DNA of 64,000 nt from Gottfriedia luciferensis (GTDB lineage: Bacteria > Bacillota > Bacilli > Bacillales > Bacillaceae_G). Positions 18,238 through 27,146 of the stretch are shown here, piece after piece. Position 1 is the stretch's first letter. Each line of letters begins with the position of its first letter. Position numbers and translations under genes: made by a program. The notes below the pieces were generated by a model that saw only the letters and a list, made by a program, of their open reading frames with translations, did no database searches and had not been told where the DNA came from. Where the stretch lies: positions 1 to 64,000 of the forward strand of contig NZ_MDKC01000037.1 of NCBI RefSeq assembly GCF_001712755.1. The letters are read 5' to 3'.

Positions 18238-19928
18238 AAATATTAATGGTATGTACAGAAAACCTACCAGTGCCTCCAGTTTTAGGTGGTGCGATTCAAA
18301 CTTATATTGCAGGAAGTTTACCTTATTTAAGTAAAGTACACGATATAACAGTACTAGGCGTTAATGATCCAACATTACCAGATGAAGAAACAATTGACGG
18401 TGTAAATTATGTACGTGTACCAGGGAAAGTATTAGAACTATATCGTGAAGGTGTAGTTGAATACATTAAAGGAAATCAATTTGATTTAATCCACATTTTT
18501 AACAGACCACGTCTTGTTCTTCCGATTAGAAAAGTAGCACCAAATTCAAAGATTACGTTAAGTATGCATAATGACATGTTTAATATTGGGAAAATTGCTG
18601 TTGATGAAGCGAATTTAGTATTAGAAGAAGTTTCAAGTATCGTTACAGTAAGTGATTATGTAGGAAATGTAATTCGTGAACTTTATCCTCAAAGTGCAAA
18701 TAAAATTAGAACGATCTACTCAGGTGTTGATTCTGACCGTTTCTTACCTGGTAATGATCCTAAAATGATTAGTACGAGAAACACACTTAGAAAAGAGTAT
18801 GGTTTAGAAAATAAAACAGTTATTTTATTTGCAGGAAGACTTTCAGAAAACAAAGGCGTAGATCGTCTAATTAGAGCATTGCCAACACTTTCAAAAACCT
18901 TCAAAGATTTAGCTTTAGTCATCGTAGGAAGCAATTGGTTTAGTCAAAACAATGTAACAGATTATGTTGCTTATATTCGTGCTATCGCAAAAAAACAAGA
19001 TGTACCGATTATTACAACAGGTTTTGTATCACCTTTTGAAATCCACAACTGGTTTGCAGTAGCAGATTTATTTGTCTGTACTTCATTATGGCAAGAGCCT
19101 CTTGCAAGGGTTCACTATGAAGCTATGGCAGCTGGACTTCCAATTGTAACAACTGCTCGTGGTGGAAATCCTGAAGTCATTATTCCAGGTGAAAATGGAT
19201 TAATCGTAGAAAATCCAGTTGATCCGGATGAATTCGCTACCAAAATTACAGAAATATTATCAAATAAAACGCTAATGAAGAATATGGGAATAAAAGGTAG
19301 AGAACTTGCCGTTACTAAGTATTTATGGAGTCGTGTAGCAAATGAAATTCTATCTACATGGAGCCAAACTGAATATGCCTCATCTATTTCATCAGAACAA
19401 TTAGAACAATATGAACCTCAAACATTGTTTAAAACTGCAGTACAAAATACACAGTTGAATTTAGCTAATGACAACGTATCTGAATTAAACGAACAACCGA
19501 CGGCAGAAATCATTGAAATAATCGAACCAACTGTAGAAATAGAACCAACTATTGAAATAGAAAAAACTACTGAACCAATAGTAGAAGTACCAAAACCAGT
19601 AACTCAGTCCGAAATCAAAACTCTTGAAGAATTGCTAGCAATCCTAGTTGAGAAAGCAAAATCAGTTCCTAAAGAAAAAGTAGTCGCAAAAGTAACGGAA
19701 GAATTTTCAACTAATACGAATCCAAGATTAAGGATTAGAAGAGTAACTGATCAGGGCGTAAATAATGCAACCTCAAATTCAAACCTAAACTTAAACCAAA
19801 GACCATATGCAAATGAAGTAAGTAGAGTAGAAAATAGGGTTAACAATCTATCTAATACTAATTCAGAACCTTTTAGATTGAAGAAAATTCCTAGCGTCAT
19901 TGAAATGCATAGAAACAGAAATCGTTAA
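18234..19928 (+). CDS. cotSA: CotSA-like GT4 glycosyltransferase with long C-terminal tail
   Basis: GT-B fold family 4 glycosyltransferase. The N-terminal acceptor domain starts MKILMVCTENLPVPPVLGGA (glycine-rich). The donor half contains ILFAGRLSENKGVDRLI and the nucleotide-sugar motif EPLARVHYEAMAAGLPIV. B. subtilis CotSA is about 377 aa. This protein has about 185 extra residues after TWSQTEYASS: an Ile/Glu/Thr/Pro-rich low-complexity stretch (EIIEIIEPTVEIEPTIEIE), then a basic Asn/Arg-rich end. The tail has no enzyme motif and may anchor the protein in the coat. ATG overlaps the cotS stop. Confidence 0.87.
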   Translation: MKILMVCTENLPVPPVLGGAIQTYIAGSLPYLSKVHDITVLGVNDPTLPDEETIDGVNYVRVPGKVLELYREGVVEYIKGNQFDLIHIFNRPRLVLPIRKVAPNSKITLSMHNDMFNIGKIAVDEANLVLEEVSSIVTVSDYVGNVIRELYPQSANKIRTIYSGVDSDRFLPGNDPKMISTRNTLRKEYGLENKTVILFAGRLSENKGVDRLIRALPTLSKTFKDLALVIVGSNWFSQNNVTDYVAYIRAIAKKQDVPIITTGFVSPFEIHNWFAVADLFVCTSLWQEPLARVHYEAMAAGLPIVTTARGGNPEVIIPGENGLIVENPVDPDEFATKITEILSNKTLMKNMGIKGRELAVTKYLWSRVANEILSTWSQTEYASSISSEQLEQYEPQTLFKTAVQNTQLNLANDNVSELNEQPTAEIIEIIEPTVEIEPTIEIEKTTEPIVEVPKPVTQSEIKTLEELLAILVEKAKSVPKEKVVAKVTEEFSTNTNPRLRIRRVTDQGVNNATSNSNLNLNQRPYANEVSRVENRVNNLSNTNSEPFRLKKIPSVIEMHRNRNR

Positions 19929-19964
19929 AAGATCATTTTTTTGAGGAATTTGTCTAAATAGAAA

Positions 19965-20008
19965 GAGGCTGTCTCATAAGTTTAAAGACTTTTGAGGTAG
20001 CCTTTTTT
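19965..20008 (+). terminator. Terminator of cotS-cotSA
   Basis: AGGCT with CTCA and AAG (19966-19980) pairs with CTT, TGAG and AGCCT (19988-20002), with one internal GT/GT mismatch, followed by TTTTTT. Confidence 0.75.
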
Positions 20009-20029
20009 AGTTTGAAAATTATTTATTGA

Positions 20030-20316
20030 TGACCGTGTTCCAAATAGAGCAACTTATGGACAAGTGAACGCTGCTGATCAAGTTACGAACACCGCTCAAT
20101 TAAAGTTAAAATGGCTAAATTAACGCCAAAACTGATGCAATGAATGACAACAAACAACACTCCTGGAACGACAAAAATGGCCAAATTAACGCTAAAAATA
20201 GCGTAATAAAGGTTAATTATCATGAACAGCAAATTTGGTTTATCTAAGACTTAAATCGATTGATTAACGCCAATCTAGGTGAAAGGAATGGCAATAGCGA
20301 GGATGAATAATCTCTC
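20030..20316 (+). pseudogene. Decayed coding remnant with NGQINAK-type repeats
   Basis: No intact gene fills 20009-20619. Translated pieces in changing frames look protein-like: IDDRVPNRATYGQVNAADQV, then TDAMNDNKQHSWND, then KNGQINAKNSVIKV, then LNRLINANLGERNGNSEDE-stop. A 24-bp near-repeat (20108-20131 and 20174-20197, 2 to 3 differences) encodes KNG-Q-INAK. In the first copy the Gln codon CAA is TAA. This suggests a gene with Asn/Gln-rich repeats broken by stops and frameshifts. It may be coincidence; the parent family is unknown. The remaining stretch up to 20619 has no other signal. Confidence 0.4.
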
Positions 20317-20619
20317 TTAAATAACGTTTAAATTAGCCCAATGATTGCCCATGCCGAGGCAATTAATCTTCAAATCGCATATGTAAAACATGGATTCAAG
20401 TAACAATAAAAGTCTCTTAAATAAATTTATTTTTTTGCAAGAATACCTATAAACACTATCTTTTAATAGGTTGGTTTAATGTCTTGAAAATAAATTTATA
20501 GGCGAAAAAACTCTAGTTTTTAAGACATAAACTTTCTAAACATAATAGGTATATATGGTGACAAGACCTCCTTCATTTACATATAAAGTAGAATGAACAA
20601 ATGTTTGGAGGCAAGTCAA

Positions 20620-21531
20620 ATGAAAATCCGCAAGGCTATTATTCCCGCTGCTGGTCTCGGGACACGTTTTTTGCCAGCAACAAAAGCGTTGCCAAAAGAA
20701 ATGTTACCTATAGTTGATAAGCCAACTATTCAATATATCGTTGAAGAAGCTGTTGCTTCTGGAATTGAAGAAATCATTATTATTAGTGGTAGAGGCAAGC
20801 GAGCAATCGAGGATCATTTTGATAAATCATATGAATTAGAAGAATCATTATCTCGAAAAAACAAGCTAACTGTTTTGGAAGAAATGCAGAAAATATCCAA
20901 TATGGTGAAAATCTTTTATGTGCGTCAAAAGGAACCGAAAGGATTAGGAGACGCAATATTATGTGCTAAGAGTTTTATAGGAGATGAACCATTTGCTGTT
21001 TTGTTAGGAGATGACATCGTTATGTCTACAACACCTTGCTTACAGCAAATTATTAATGTTTACGAGAAATATAATGCCCCGGTTATTGCTGTTCAGAATG
21101 TTCCTGATGAAGAAGTAAGTAAATATGGTGTTATCAAACAAAAAGAAAGTACTTACGATACAAACACAAATCTATTTCAGGTTGAGTGTCTAGTAGAAAA
21201 ACCAAAATTGAAAGATGCCCCATCAAATTATGCAATTATGGGACGTTACATCCTTACTCCAGAGATTTTTGACATTTTAGCAACAATTTCTGTGGGACAA
21301 GGCTGTGAATTACAATTAACAGATGCGATTAATGAATTAAATAAAAATCAATTTGTCTTAGCATATAATTTCGAAGGTAAACGATATGATATCGGACATA
21401 AAATCGGATTTATAATGGCTACAATTGATTTTGCGATTAATAGAGAAGATATAAAAGATGAGGTAATCGCTTTCTTAAATGAGGTCATATCTGATCATGC
21501 TCTAAATATGAAGAATCAGGAAGTGGATTGA
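20620..21531 (+). CDS. ytdA: UTP--glucose-1-phosphate uridylyltransferase (GalU/GtaB/YtdA type)
   Basis: Makes UDP-glucose from UTP and glucose-1-phosphate. 303 aa, normal for bacterial GalU. Motifs: nucleotide-binding AAGLGTRFLPATKALPKEMLP, GLGDAILCAK, the metal Asp in VLLGDDIV, VEKPKLKDAPSNYAIMGRYIL, and GQGCELQLTDAI. ATG 20620 has TTGGAGG upstream; an ATG 27 nt earlier has no ribosome site. It is followed after 1 nt by UDP-glucose dehydrogenase, so the pair makes UDP-glucuronate. B. subtilis has the same enzyme (YtdA) beside its ytc-cotSA-cotS genes; symbol assigned by locus. Confidence 0.93.
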   Translation: MKIRKAIIPAAGLGTRFLPATKALPKEMLPIVDKPTIQYIVEEAVASGIEEIIIISGRGKRAIEDHFDKSYELEESLSRKNKLTVLEEMQKISNMVKIFYVRQKEPKGLGDAILCAKSFIGDEPFAVLLGDDIVMSTTPCLQQIINVYEKYNAPVIAVQNVPDEEVSKYGVIKQKESTYDTNTNLFQVECLVEKPKLKDAPSNYAIMGRYILTPEIFDILATISVGQGCELQLTDAINELNKNQFVLAYNFEGKRYDIGHKIGFIMATIDFAINREDIKDEVIAFLNEVISDHALNMKNQEVD

Positions 21532-21532
21532 C

Positions 21533-22843
21533 TTGAAAATTTCTATATTAGGTACGGGCTATGTCGGTTTAACAACAGGAGTCTGTTTAGCAGAGATTGG
21601 TCACTCAGTAACTTGTATTGATATAAATGAACTTAAAATAAAGAATTTGTGTGCAGGTATTTCTCCAATTTATGAACCAGGAATTGAAGAGTTAATAATT
21701 AATAATATTAAGTTAGGAAGATTATCATTTACAACTTCATACGATAAGGGGTTAGAAGATGCTAAGGTTATTATCGTTGCAGTAGGTACCCCTCAAAGAG
21801 AAGATGGGGCCGCAAATTTATCCTATCTTGAGGGTGCAGCGATTGATATCGCAAAAAATATTAAACAAGACGTAATTATTGCGATAAAAAGTACTGTTCC
21901 AGTTGGAACAAATGAAGTAGTAAAGGAAATTATTCAACAAAATTGTAGTAAAGATATTGTGGTTGACGTTGTTTCAAATCCAGAGTTTCTAAGACAAGGT
22001 TCGGCAATTAAAGATACGATGGAAGCAGATCGAATCATTATCGGTAGCAATAATCAAGAGTCTGCCAGAATTGTTGAAGAAATGTATAAACCATTAAATG
22101 TACCGATTTTAATTACTAGCATTCGTAGTGCAGAAATGATTAAATATGCATCCAATGCATTTTTAGCTAGCAAAATAAGTTATATCAATGAAATTGCTAA
22201 TCTATGTGAAGCACTCGGTGCAAATGTAGAAGATGTAGCTAAAGGAATGGGGAAAGATAAACGAATTGGTGAAGCATTTTTATATGCTGGAATAGGTTAT
22301 GGCGGCTCTTGTTTCCCAAAGGATGTTAAAGCATTATTGCATACAGCCGGGATAAATGGGGTTGAATTTGGTTTTCTAAAGGAAACTATTTCTATTAATA
22401 ATTATCAACGTGAATTACTGGTAAAGAAAGCAATTGAACGATTTGGTATATTAAAAGGGAAGAAGATTGCATGTCTAGGATTATCGTTTAAACCAGATAC
22501 AGACGATATGAGAGAAGCACCTTCTATCAATATCATAAATTCTTTAACAGAATTAGGAGCAGAAGTCATTGCGTATGACCCTGTTGCAATTGACAACGCA
22601 AAAAAAATACTAGGAAACAATTTAACGTACGCTCATTCAATAAATGAATGTGTAACGGATACAGATGCAATTTTTATTGTTACTGAGTGGAGAGAATTTA
22701 GAGAACTTGACTTACCTAGCATACTAAAGAAAATGAAGAATCCAATCATTTTTGACGGAAGAAACTGTCTGAGGGAAGAAAAAATAAGAGATTGTGAGAA
22801 AATAGAATATTACCCAGTTGGTAAACCGTCCATAATTCAATAA
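21533..22843 (+). CDS. ytcA: UDP-glucose 6-dehydrogenase (Ugd/TuaD/YtcA family)
   Basis: Oxidises UDP-glucose to UDP-glucuronate with two NAD. 436 aa. Rossmann motif LGTGYVGLTTG at the N-terminus, KSTVPVGT, NPEFLRQGSAI, Lys204-containing AEMIKYASNAFLASKISYINE, and catalytic Cys260 in GYGGSCFPKD. The C-terminal NDP-sugar domain begins near CLGLSFKPDTDDMREAPS. The start is TTG 21533 with AGGAAGTGG upstream. Shares an operon with the uridylyltransferase; its product is the substrate expected for the epimerase at 15870. Confidence 0.93.
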   Translation: MKISILGTGYVGLTTGVCLAEIGHSVTCIDINELKIKNLCAGISPIYEPGIEELIINNIKLGRLSFTTSYDKGLEDAKVIIVAVGTPQREDGAANLSYLEGAAIDIAKNIKQDVIIAIKSTVPVGTNEVVKEIIQQNCSKDIVVDVVSNPEFLRQGSAIKDTMEADRIIIGSNNQESARIVEEMYKPLNVPILITSIRSAEMIKYASNAFLASKISYINEIANLCEALGANVEDVAKGMGKDKRIGEAFLYAGIGYGGSCFPKDVKALLHTAGINGVEFGFLKETISINNYQRELLVKKAIERFGILKGKKIACLGLSFKPDTDDMREAPSINIINSLTELGAEVIAYDPVAIDNAKKILGNNLTYAHSINECVTDTDAIFIVTEWREFRELDLPSILKKMKNPIIFDGRNCLREEKIRDCEKIEYYPVGKPSIIQ

Positions 22844-22848
22844 AAATG

Positions 22849-22884
22849 AAAAACGACTTCAAACTTAATTGAAGTCGTTTTTAT
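22849..22884. terminator. Bidirectional terminator between ugd and HipA-like gene
   Basis: AAAAACGACTTC (22849-22860) pairs perfectly with GAAGTCGTTTTT (22871-22882). Confidence 0.85.
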
Positions 22885-22888
22885 TATT

Positions 22889-23671
22889 TTACTCATTTTG
22901 TTCATGTAAAGGACGGTAAATCGATTTGACGAATTTATGTTTAAGATAAGGGAGAATTTTTTTTCTACGATTTACTAATCTGCCTACAATTGCCTTTTTG
23001 TCTTCCTTTGATAATAACCAATCATCAGGTATTACTTCTACAATTTCTTCTAAAAGCAGTACCGGGAATCTTTGGATGATTTGCAGTTGTTCATTAAATT
23101 CTTCTTCACTTTTTATATATTGGGACATGAATTGATGAGTTGAACTTTTCATAATATTTTGAGGCAAAGTTTCTAACTCTGAAGTTAACCAGCTATAGGA
23201 GCCAAATGCTTCAGCATGGTCAATGATCCAAAGTTTAAATTGATCTAAATTTTCTTCGCGAAGTAAAATGTTTTTTCGAGTACGGTCTCCATTACAGAGC
23301 CAATAATCGAATAAAATGATACCTGCAAGCTGATTGTTATTTAAAATACTAGGAACTGATACAACTTGGTGCCCATTTAACGTTTCAGGTACATATAAAG
23401 AAGCAAATTGAAACTTTGAATGTTGAACTTCTTCCATGACTAAATCCGGTATTGTTTTTGAAAATTCTTCAGGAATTGATACGATCTGAGCAAAAGGAAC
23501 TGGTAAATCTAAAAATCTAGCAATGCAATAGGCAACCCATTCGTTTGGTAATGTTTTCTCAAATCCAGACCGAAAATATTTCACAACATAATCTCTACCA
23601 TCACTAAATGTAATTAAATGAGCATTGGATTTTCCTTCTAGTTTTTTAATATAGGAAACTGGTTCAATCAT
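22889..23671 (-). CDS. HipA-like kinase-domain protein
   Basis: 260 aa resembling the short HipA-like kinase family rather than full HipA toxins. There is an N-lobe strand with Lys (GRDYVVKYFRSG), the helix NEWVAYCIARFLDLPVP, the catalytic-type segment LFDYWLCNGDRTRKNILLRE (D...N spacing of a phosphotransfer loop) and the metal-loop-like LWIIDHAEAFGS. No HipB-like antitoxin is nearby, so a toxin role is unlikely. ATG 23671 overlaps the upstream glycosyltransferase stop by 8 bp and has a poor ribosome site, implying coupled translation. Its place among coat glycan genes suggests a role on spore sugars or proteins; that is inference. Confidence 0.72.
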   Translation of the reverse strand: MIEPVSYIKKLEGKSNAHLITFSDGRDYVVKYFRSGFEKTLPNEWVAYCIARFLDLPVPFAQIVSIPEEFSKTIPDLVMEEVQHSKFQFASLYVPETLNGHQVVSVPSILNNNQLAGIILFDYWLCNGDRTRKNILLREENLDQFKLWIIDHAEAFGSYSWLTSELETLPQNIMKSSTHQFMSQYIKSEEEFNEQLQIIQRFPVLLLEEIVEVIPDDWLLSKEDKKAIVGRLVNRRKKILPYLKHKFVKSIYRPLHEQNE

Positions 23672-24773
23672 TTTGAATCACATCACTATTATTACTTTTA
23701 CCAAATTTCAGCAGATATTCACGATAAATATCGGCTACTTTATGAATAGCAAAATTATTTTCGACATGGTTGATTGCATTTTGCGATAGCTTTTCATGAA
23801 ACTTCTTATTATCAACGATTGAATATATTTTTTTAACAGCATCTTGAACATCATGTCCTCGAAACAGCATACCTGTTTCACCTTGAAGAACGATTTCCGA
23901 AATAGGCATTATATTAGAAGCAACAACTGGCACACCACATGCCATAGACTCAATAAAGGTATTCCCAAATGATTCTACTTTTGTAGTTGCGATTGTACAA
24001 CCACCAGATTGAAGCACTTTTGCGTATACATGGGGCATTTGTTGATAAGGAATAACCGGAAACCATTTAATGATATCGGTTAGACCTTCTTCCTTCCAAG
24101 CTAATGCAAAGTCCTCTCGCTGAACACTTTGAGCTCCTCCAATTAACCAAATTTCAATATCGGACCGTTCACTTTTTATCAATTTTGCAATTTCAATTAA
24201 CATTGGCCAGTTTTTTCGTTTATCCACTCTACCGATACAGCACACAATTTTTTTATTGTTTGGAAGGATTGGATTATTTTCGATTGCGATCTCATCCCCT
24301 GCTAATGGATGGAAAAATGATGTATCAACACCATTGTAGATTACTTTAATGGGGATATTATCTGTTAAGATGGAAACTAATCTTTTTTGATAATTAGAAG
24401 GAACAATTATAGAAACAGGTTCAATGGATCTGAATTTCTTTAAATGAGGTTGTAGTTTTATAAGCTCGGGCGTACGTGCTTCTACAATTACTGGACCTTT
24501 ATATTTAGCTTTTTGTAACCACTTATATGCAGAACCCGTATCTACTACAATGATTGCGTCATATGCATTGTTTTTAATAATATCAATAATTTCGTTTTCG
24601 TCCTTCGTTAAATAGACAGGTGCAACATCTTCCATTATGTGTAATCCACCATGATCTGTTGTGTATAGAAACTCAGTATCAATGCCAAACTTTTTAAAAT
24701 AAATTGAACGATTCCTCCAGCCAGCATTTACTCCACCAACTGTTAAGAGACGCCAGATTATTAAGACTTTCAA
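23664..24773 (-). CDS. GT4 glycosyltransferase (YtcC-like position)
   Basis: 369 aa GT-B glycosyltransferase. N-terminal domain begins MKVLIIWRLLTVGGVNAGWR; donor domain shows VCCIGRVDKRKNWPMLIEIA, EIWLIGGAQ, and the sugar-nucleotide motif ESFGNTFIESMACGVPVVAS. The start is TTG 24773 after AAGGAGGGG. First gene of a two-gene minus operon with the HipA-like protein. B. subtilis also has a glycosyltransferase gene (ytcC) in its cotSA region, so a spore-surface glycan role is likely though not proven; acceptor and donor are unknown. Confidence 0.85.
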   Translation of the reverse strand: MKVLIIWRLLTVGGVNAGWRNRSIYFKKFGIDTEFLYTTDHGGLHIMEDVAPVYLTKDENEIIDIIKNNAYDAIIVVDTGSAYKWLQKAKYKGPVIVEARTPELIKLQPHLKKFRSIEPVSIIVPSNYQKRLVSILTDNIPIKVIYNGVDTSFFHPLAGDEIAIENNPILPNNKKIVCCIGRVDKRKNWPMLIEIAKLIKSERSDIEIWLIGGAQSVQREDFALAWKEEGLTDIIKWFPVIPYQQMPHVYAKVLQSGGCTIATTKVESFGNTFIESMACGVPVVASNIMPISEIVLQGETGMLFRGHDVQDAVKKIYSIVDNKKFHEKLSQNAINHVENNFAIHKVADIYREYLLKFGKSNNSDVIQND

Positions 24774-25091
24774 ATTTTCCCCTCCTTGGTTTTAAGGTAT
24801 ACAAATAACGTTTAAACCGATTTGAAAACTAATTGTATACACGAATACGGCTTTTTACCGGATTCAAATCTTGAATAGTAGTCCTATTTTAGTTAATTCA
24901 AATTGAGGTAAATTGTAAGGGCAATTAACTACTAACTACAAATATTTATTAGGTTAAAAGCAGGAAAACTTACTTCTATTTTTCCTTGCTCAGCATTTAG
25001 GGATATGATAATGTATAAGAAAAAGAAGTATTGACTGCAACTTTTAAAATTAATGAAGGATAAACTTCAACACTGGAAGGATTAAAAAATA
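24774..25091. other. Divergent intergenic region, glycosyltransferase / rpiR
   Basis: AT-rich, no gene. TATGATAAT near 25005 with TTGCTC about 17 nt upstream of TAATGT is a loose sigma A candidate for the plus operon. I see no hairpin and no clear operator. Confidence 0.35.
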
Positions 25092-25946
25092 ATGGAACGA
25101 CCTAATTTTAAATTGTTAGTTAAGGAAAAATTTTCACAATTATCACCAGGGCAAAAAAAAGTAGCGACATATATGATTGAAAATCTTGAGGAGTGTGCTT
25201 TTAAAACTGCTTATCAAATTGGAAAAAAAGCTGAAGTAAGTGAAACAACGGTCATTCGTCTTTCATATGCACTCGAATTTGAAGGCTTCAGTGATATGCA
25301 GTTATGTGTTCAAAATGAGTTTCTTCATTTAAACAAAGCCGATTATATAAAAGAAAAAGAAGAGTTAAAAAATGCAGAAGGACAAAATACTTTTACAAAA
25401 ATTATCGAAAATGAAGTAAATATTTTAAGAAATTTATTACAACCTTCAAATATTAAGGAAATTTCAAAAGCTATTGAAGCAATTATAGACGCTGATCAAG
25501 TGTTAATAGTTGGTCATCGAGTATCTCATATAGCTGCATACTGGTTTTCGAATACGTTAAGCTCAATTAGAAGTAACGTATTGTATTGTTCTCCAGCAGG
25601 TGACTTTTATGAAAAGTTTTGTAATTTAACAGAAAAATCAGTTGTTGTTGCATTTTCTTTTCCAAGGTATGCAAAGGAAACATTAACAATTGCAGAATGT
25701 ACGAAAGAAAATGGAGTAAGTTTAATTTCAGTCACTGATCGATTATTATCACCAATTGGACGAATAGCAGATATTGTTCTAACTACAGAAGAAAATGTGG
25801 AAAGTGGTTCTAACTCGGTAGCATCAGTTATTAGTCTATTAAATTTAGTGATTGCGGGATTATATGAAAAAGACCAAAAAAGAATTCAAATGTATCAACA
25901 AAAATTGGAAAAAATTTATTCTACCTATGAAGTGTTTATAGAATAG
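25092..25946 (+). CDS. MurR/RpiR-family transcriptional regulator
   Basis: 284 aa. N-terminal HTH_6 domain (LSPGQKKVATYMIENLEECAF, then KAEVSETTVIRLSYALEFEGFSDMQ) and a SIS phosphosugar-type sensor domain (about 125-260; VLIVGHRVSHIAAYWFSNTL, VVAFSFPRYAKETL). GGAAGG precedes the ATG. It is followed after 24 nt by the M20 hydrolase gene, so it most likely regulates the D-amino-acid operon. RpiR proteins usually sense sugar phosphates; here the ligand may differ. Confidence 0.9.
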   Translation: MERPNFKLLVKEKFSQLSPGQKKVATYMIENLEECAFKTAYQIGKKAEVSETTVIRLSYALEFEGFSDMQLCVQNEFLHLNKADYIKEKEELKNAEGQNTFTKIIENEVNILRNLLQPSNIKEISKAIEAIIDADQVLIVGHRVSHIAAYWFSNTLSSIRSNVLYCSPAGDFYEKFCNLTEKSVVVAFSFPRYAKETLTIAECTKENGVSLISVTDRLLSPIGRIADIVLTTEENVESGSNSVASVISLLNLVIAGLYEKDQKRIQMYQQKLEKIYSTYEVFIE

Positions 25947-25970
25947 AAAAAACAGTTAGGAGAAAATCGT

Positions 25971-27146
25971 ATGAATCCACAATCTTATCTAGATCATAAT
26001 AAAGAAACTATTTTACAAACATACCAGGATTTACATAAGCTAGCTGAGCCTAGTTGGCACGAAGAAAAAACAGCAAAGTATTTAAGAGAACGACTAAAGA
26101 ATGCAGAAGTTGAGATTAAAACGTTTAAAAATCATTTTGGATTTATTGCTGAAATTAAGGGGCAAAACGATACAGTTGTTGCGCTAAGAGCTGATATGGA
26201 TGCACTAGTCCAAGAAGTTGATGGTGTTGTAATGGCAAACCACTCATGTGGTCATGATGCTCATAGTACGATGGTTTTATATGCAGCGTTGGCGATATCT
26301 GAAAGTGGTATAAAGCCAAATCATACGATTCGATTTATCTTCCAGCCAGCCGAAGAAAAGGGTGAAGGAGCCCTTCAAATGATGGAAGATGGTGCATTAG
26401 ACAATGTCATTTCATTGTTTGGCGTACACTTAAGACCAGAAAGAGAAGTACCTTTTCAAAAGGCATCTCCAGTAATCATACATGGATCTGCTGAAACGAT
26501 TAAAGGCACAATTCGAGGGATTCAGGCTCACGCATCTAGACCACAAGATGGTATTAATGCGATTGAAGTAGCTGCTGAAATAGTCAATAAATTAAAACGA
26601 ATAAATTTAAATACGGATATCCCTCATTCGATTAAAATGACCCAAATTCAAACTGAAAATGAAGCATCCAATACGATACCAGAAACGGTAAAGTTTTCAC
26701 TTGATGTTAGAGCGCAAACAAATGACATTATGAATCAATTAAACGCCCGCACAGTAGAGGTTTTTGAGGAAACGATGATTGAAACAAAAGCTAAAATTTC
26801 ATGGTCTATGGAAGAGTTTGTTCCAGCGGCCGTACAAAACGAGCAGGCAATAAAAATTACCGAAAGAGCCATTGCTGAAGTGATCGGACATGAAAACTTA
26901 GTGCCTGAATGCATTTCAAATGGTGGTGAGGATTTCCATTTCTATACAAATAAATATCCTCAAATTGCGGCTACAATGGTCGGTTTAGGATGTGGATTAA
27001 CTCCGGGGTTACATCATCCTCATATGAGTTTTAATTTAGAAGCACTTCATTATGGAGCGAAAATTTTAACTCAAACGGTTTTATTAGCATCAGAACAAGA
27101 ACAATTAAGAGGTGAGGCAAATGCTAAACAAACTGAATCATTCTGA
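25971..27146 (+). CDS. M20 family metallo-amidohydrolase, probable N-succinyl-L-amino-acid desuccinylase
   Basis: 391 aa di-metal hydrolase of the M20D type. The metal-ligand motif is NHSCGHDAHSTM with its bridging residues, followed by FIFQPAEEKGEGALQMMEDG, a dimerisation insert (about 180-290) and a final metal His in GLHHPHMSF. TAGGAGAAA lies before ATG 25971. In Geobacillus an M20 enzyme encoded with N-succinylamino-acid racemase removes succinate from the L-isomer, releasing the L-amino acid; the same three-gene set follows here. Other M20 amide substrates remain possible. Confidence 0.87.
   Translation: MNPQSYLDHNKETILQTYQDLHKLAEPSWHEEKTAKYLRERLKNAEVEIKTFKNHFGFIAEIKGQNDTVVALRADMDALVQEVDGVVMANHSCGHDAHSTMVLYAALAISESGIKPNHTIRFIFQPAEEKGEGALQMMEDGALDNVISLFGVHLRPEREVPFQKASPVIIHGSAETIKGTIRGIQAHASRPQDGINAIEVAAEIVNKLKRINLNTDIPHSIKMTQIQTENEASNTIPETVKFSLDVRAQTNDIMNQLNARTVEVFEETMIETKAKISWSMEEFVPAAVQNEQAIKITERAIAEVIGHENLVPECISNGGEDFHFYTNKYPQIAATMVGLGCGLTPGLHHPHMSFNLEALHYGAKILTQTVLLASEQEQLRGEANAKQTESF

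Noticed and set aside
20555-20585. AAGGAGG on minus that might start a small gene
   Set aside because: The nearest start codon is 3 nt away and gives only 14 codons; more likely part of the upstream region of the uridylyltransferase gene.
22889-23671. HipAB-type toxin-antitoxin system
   Set aside because: The kinase is of the short HipA-like type, no HipB-like HTH gene adjoins it, and it is coupled to a glycosyltransferase gene.
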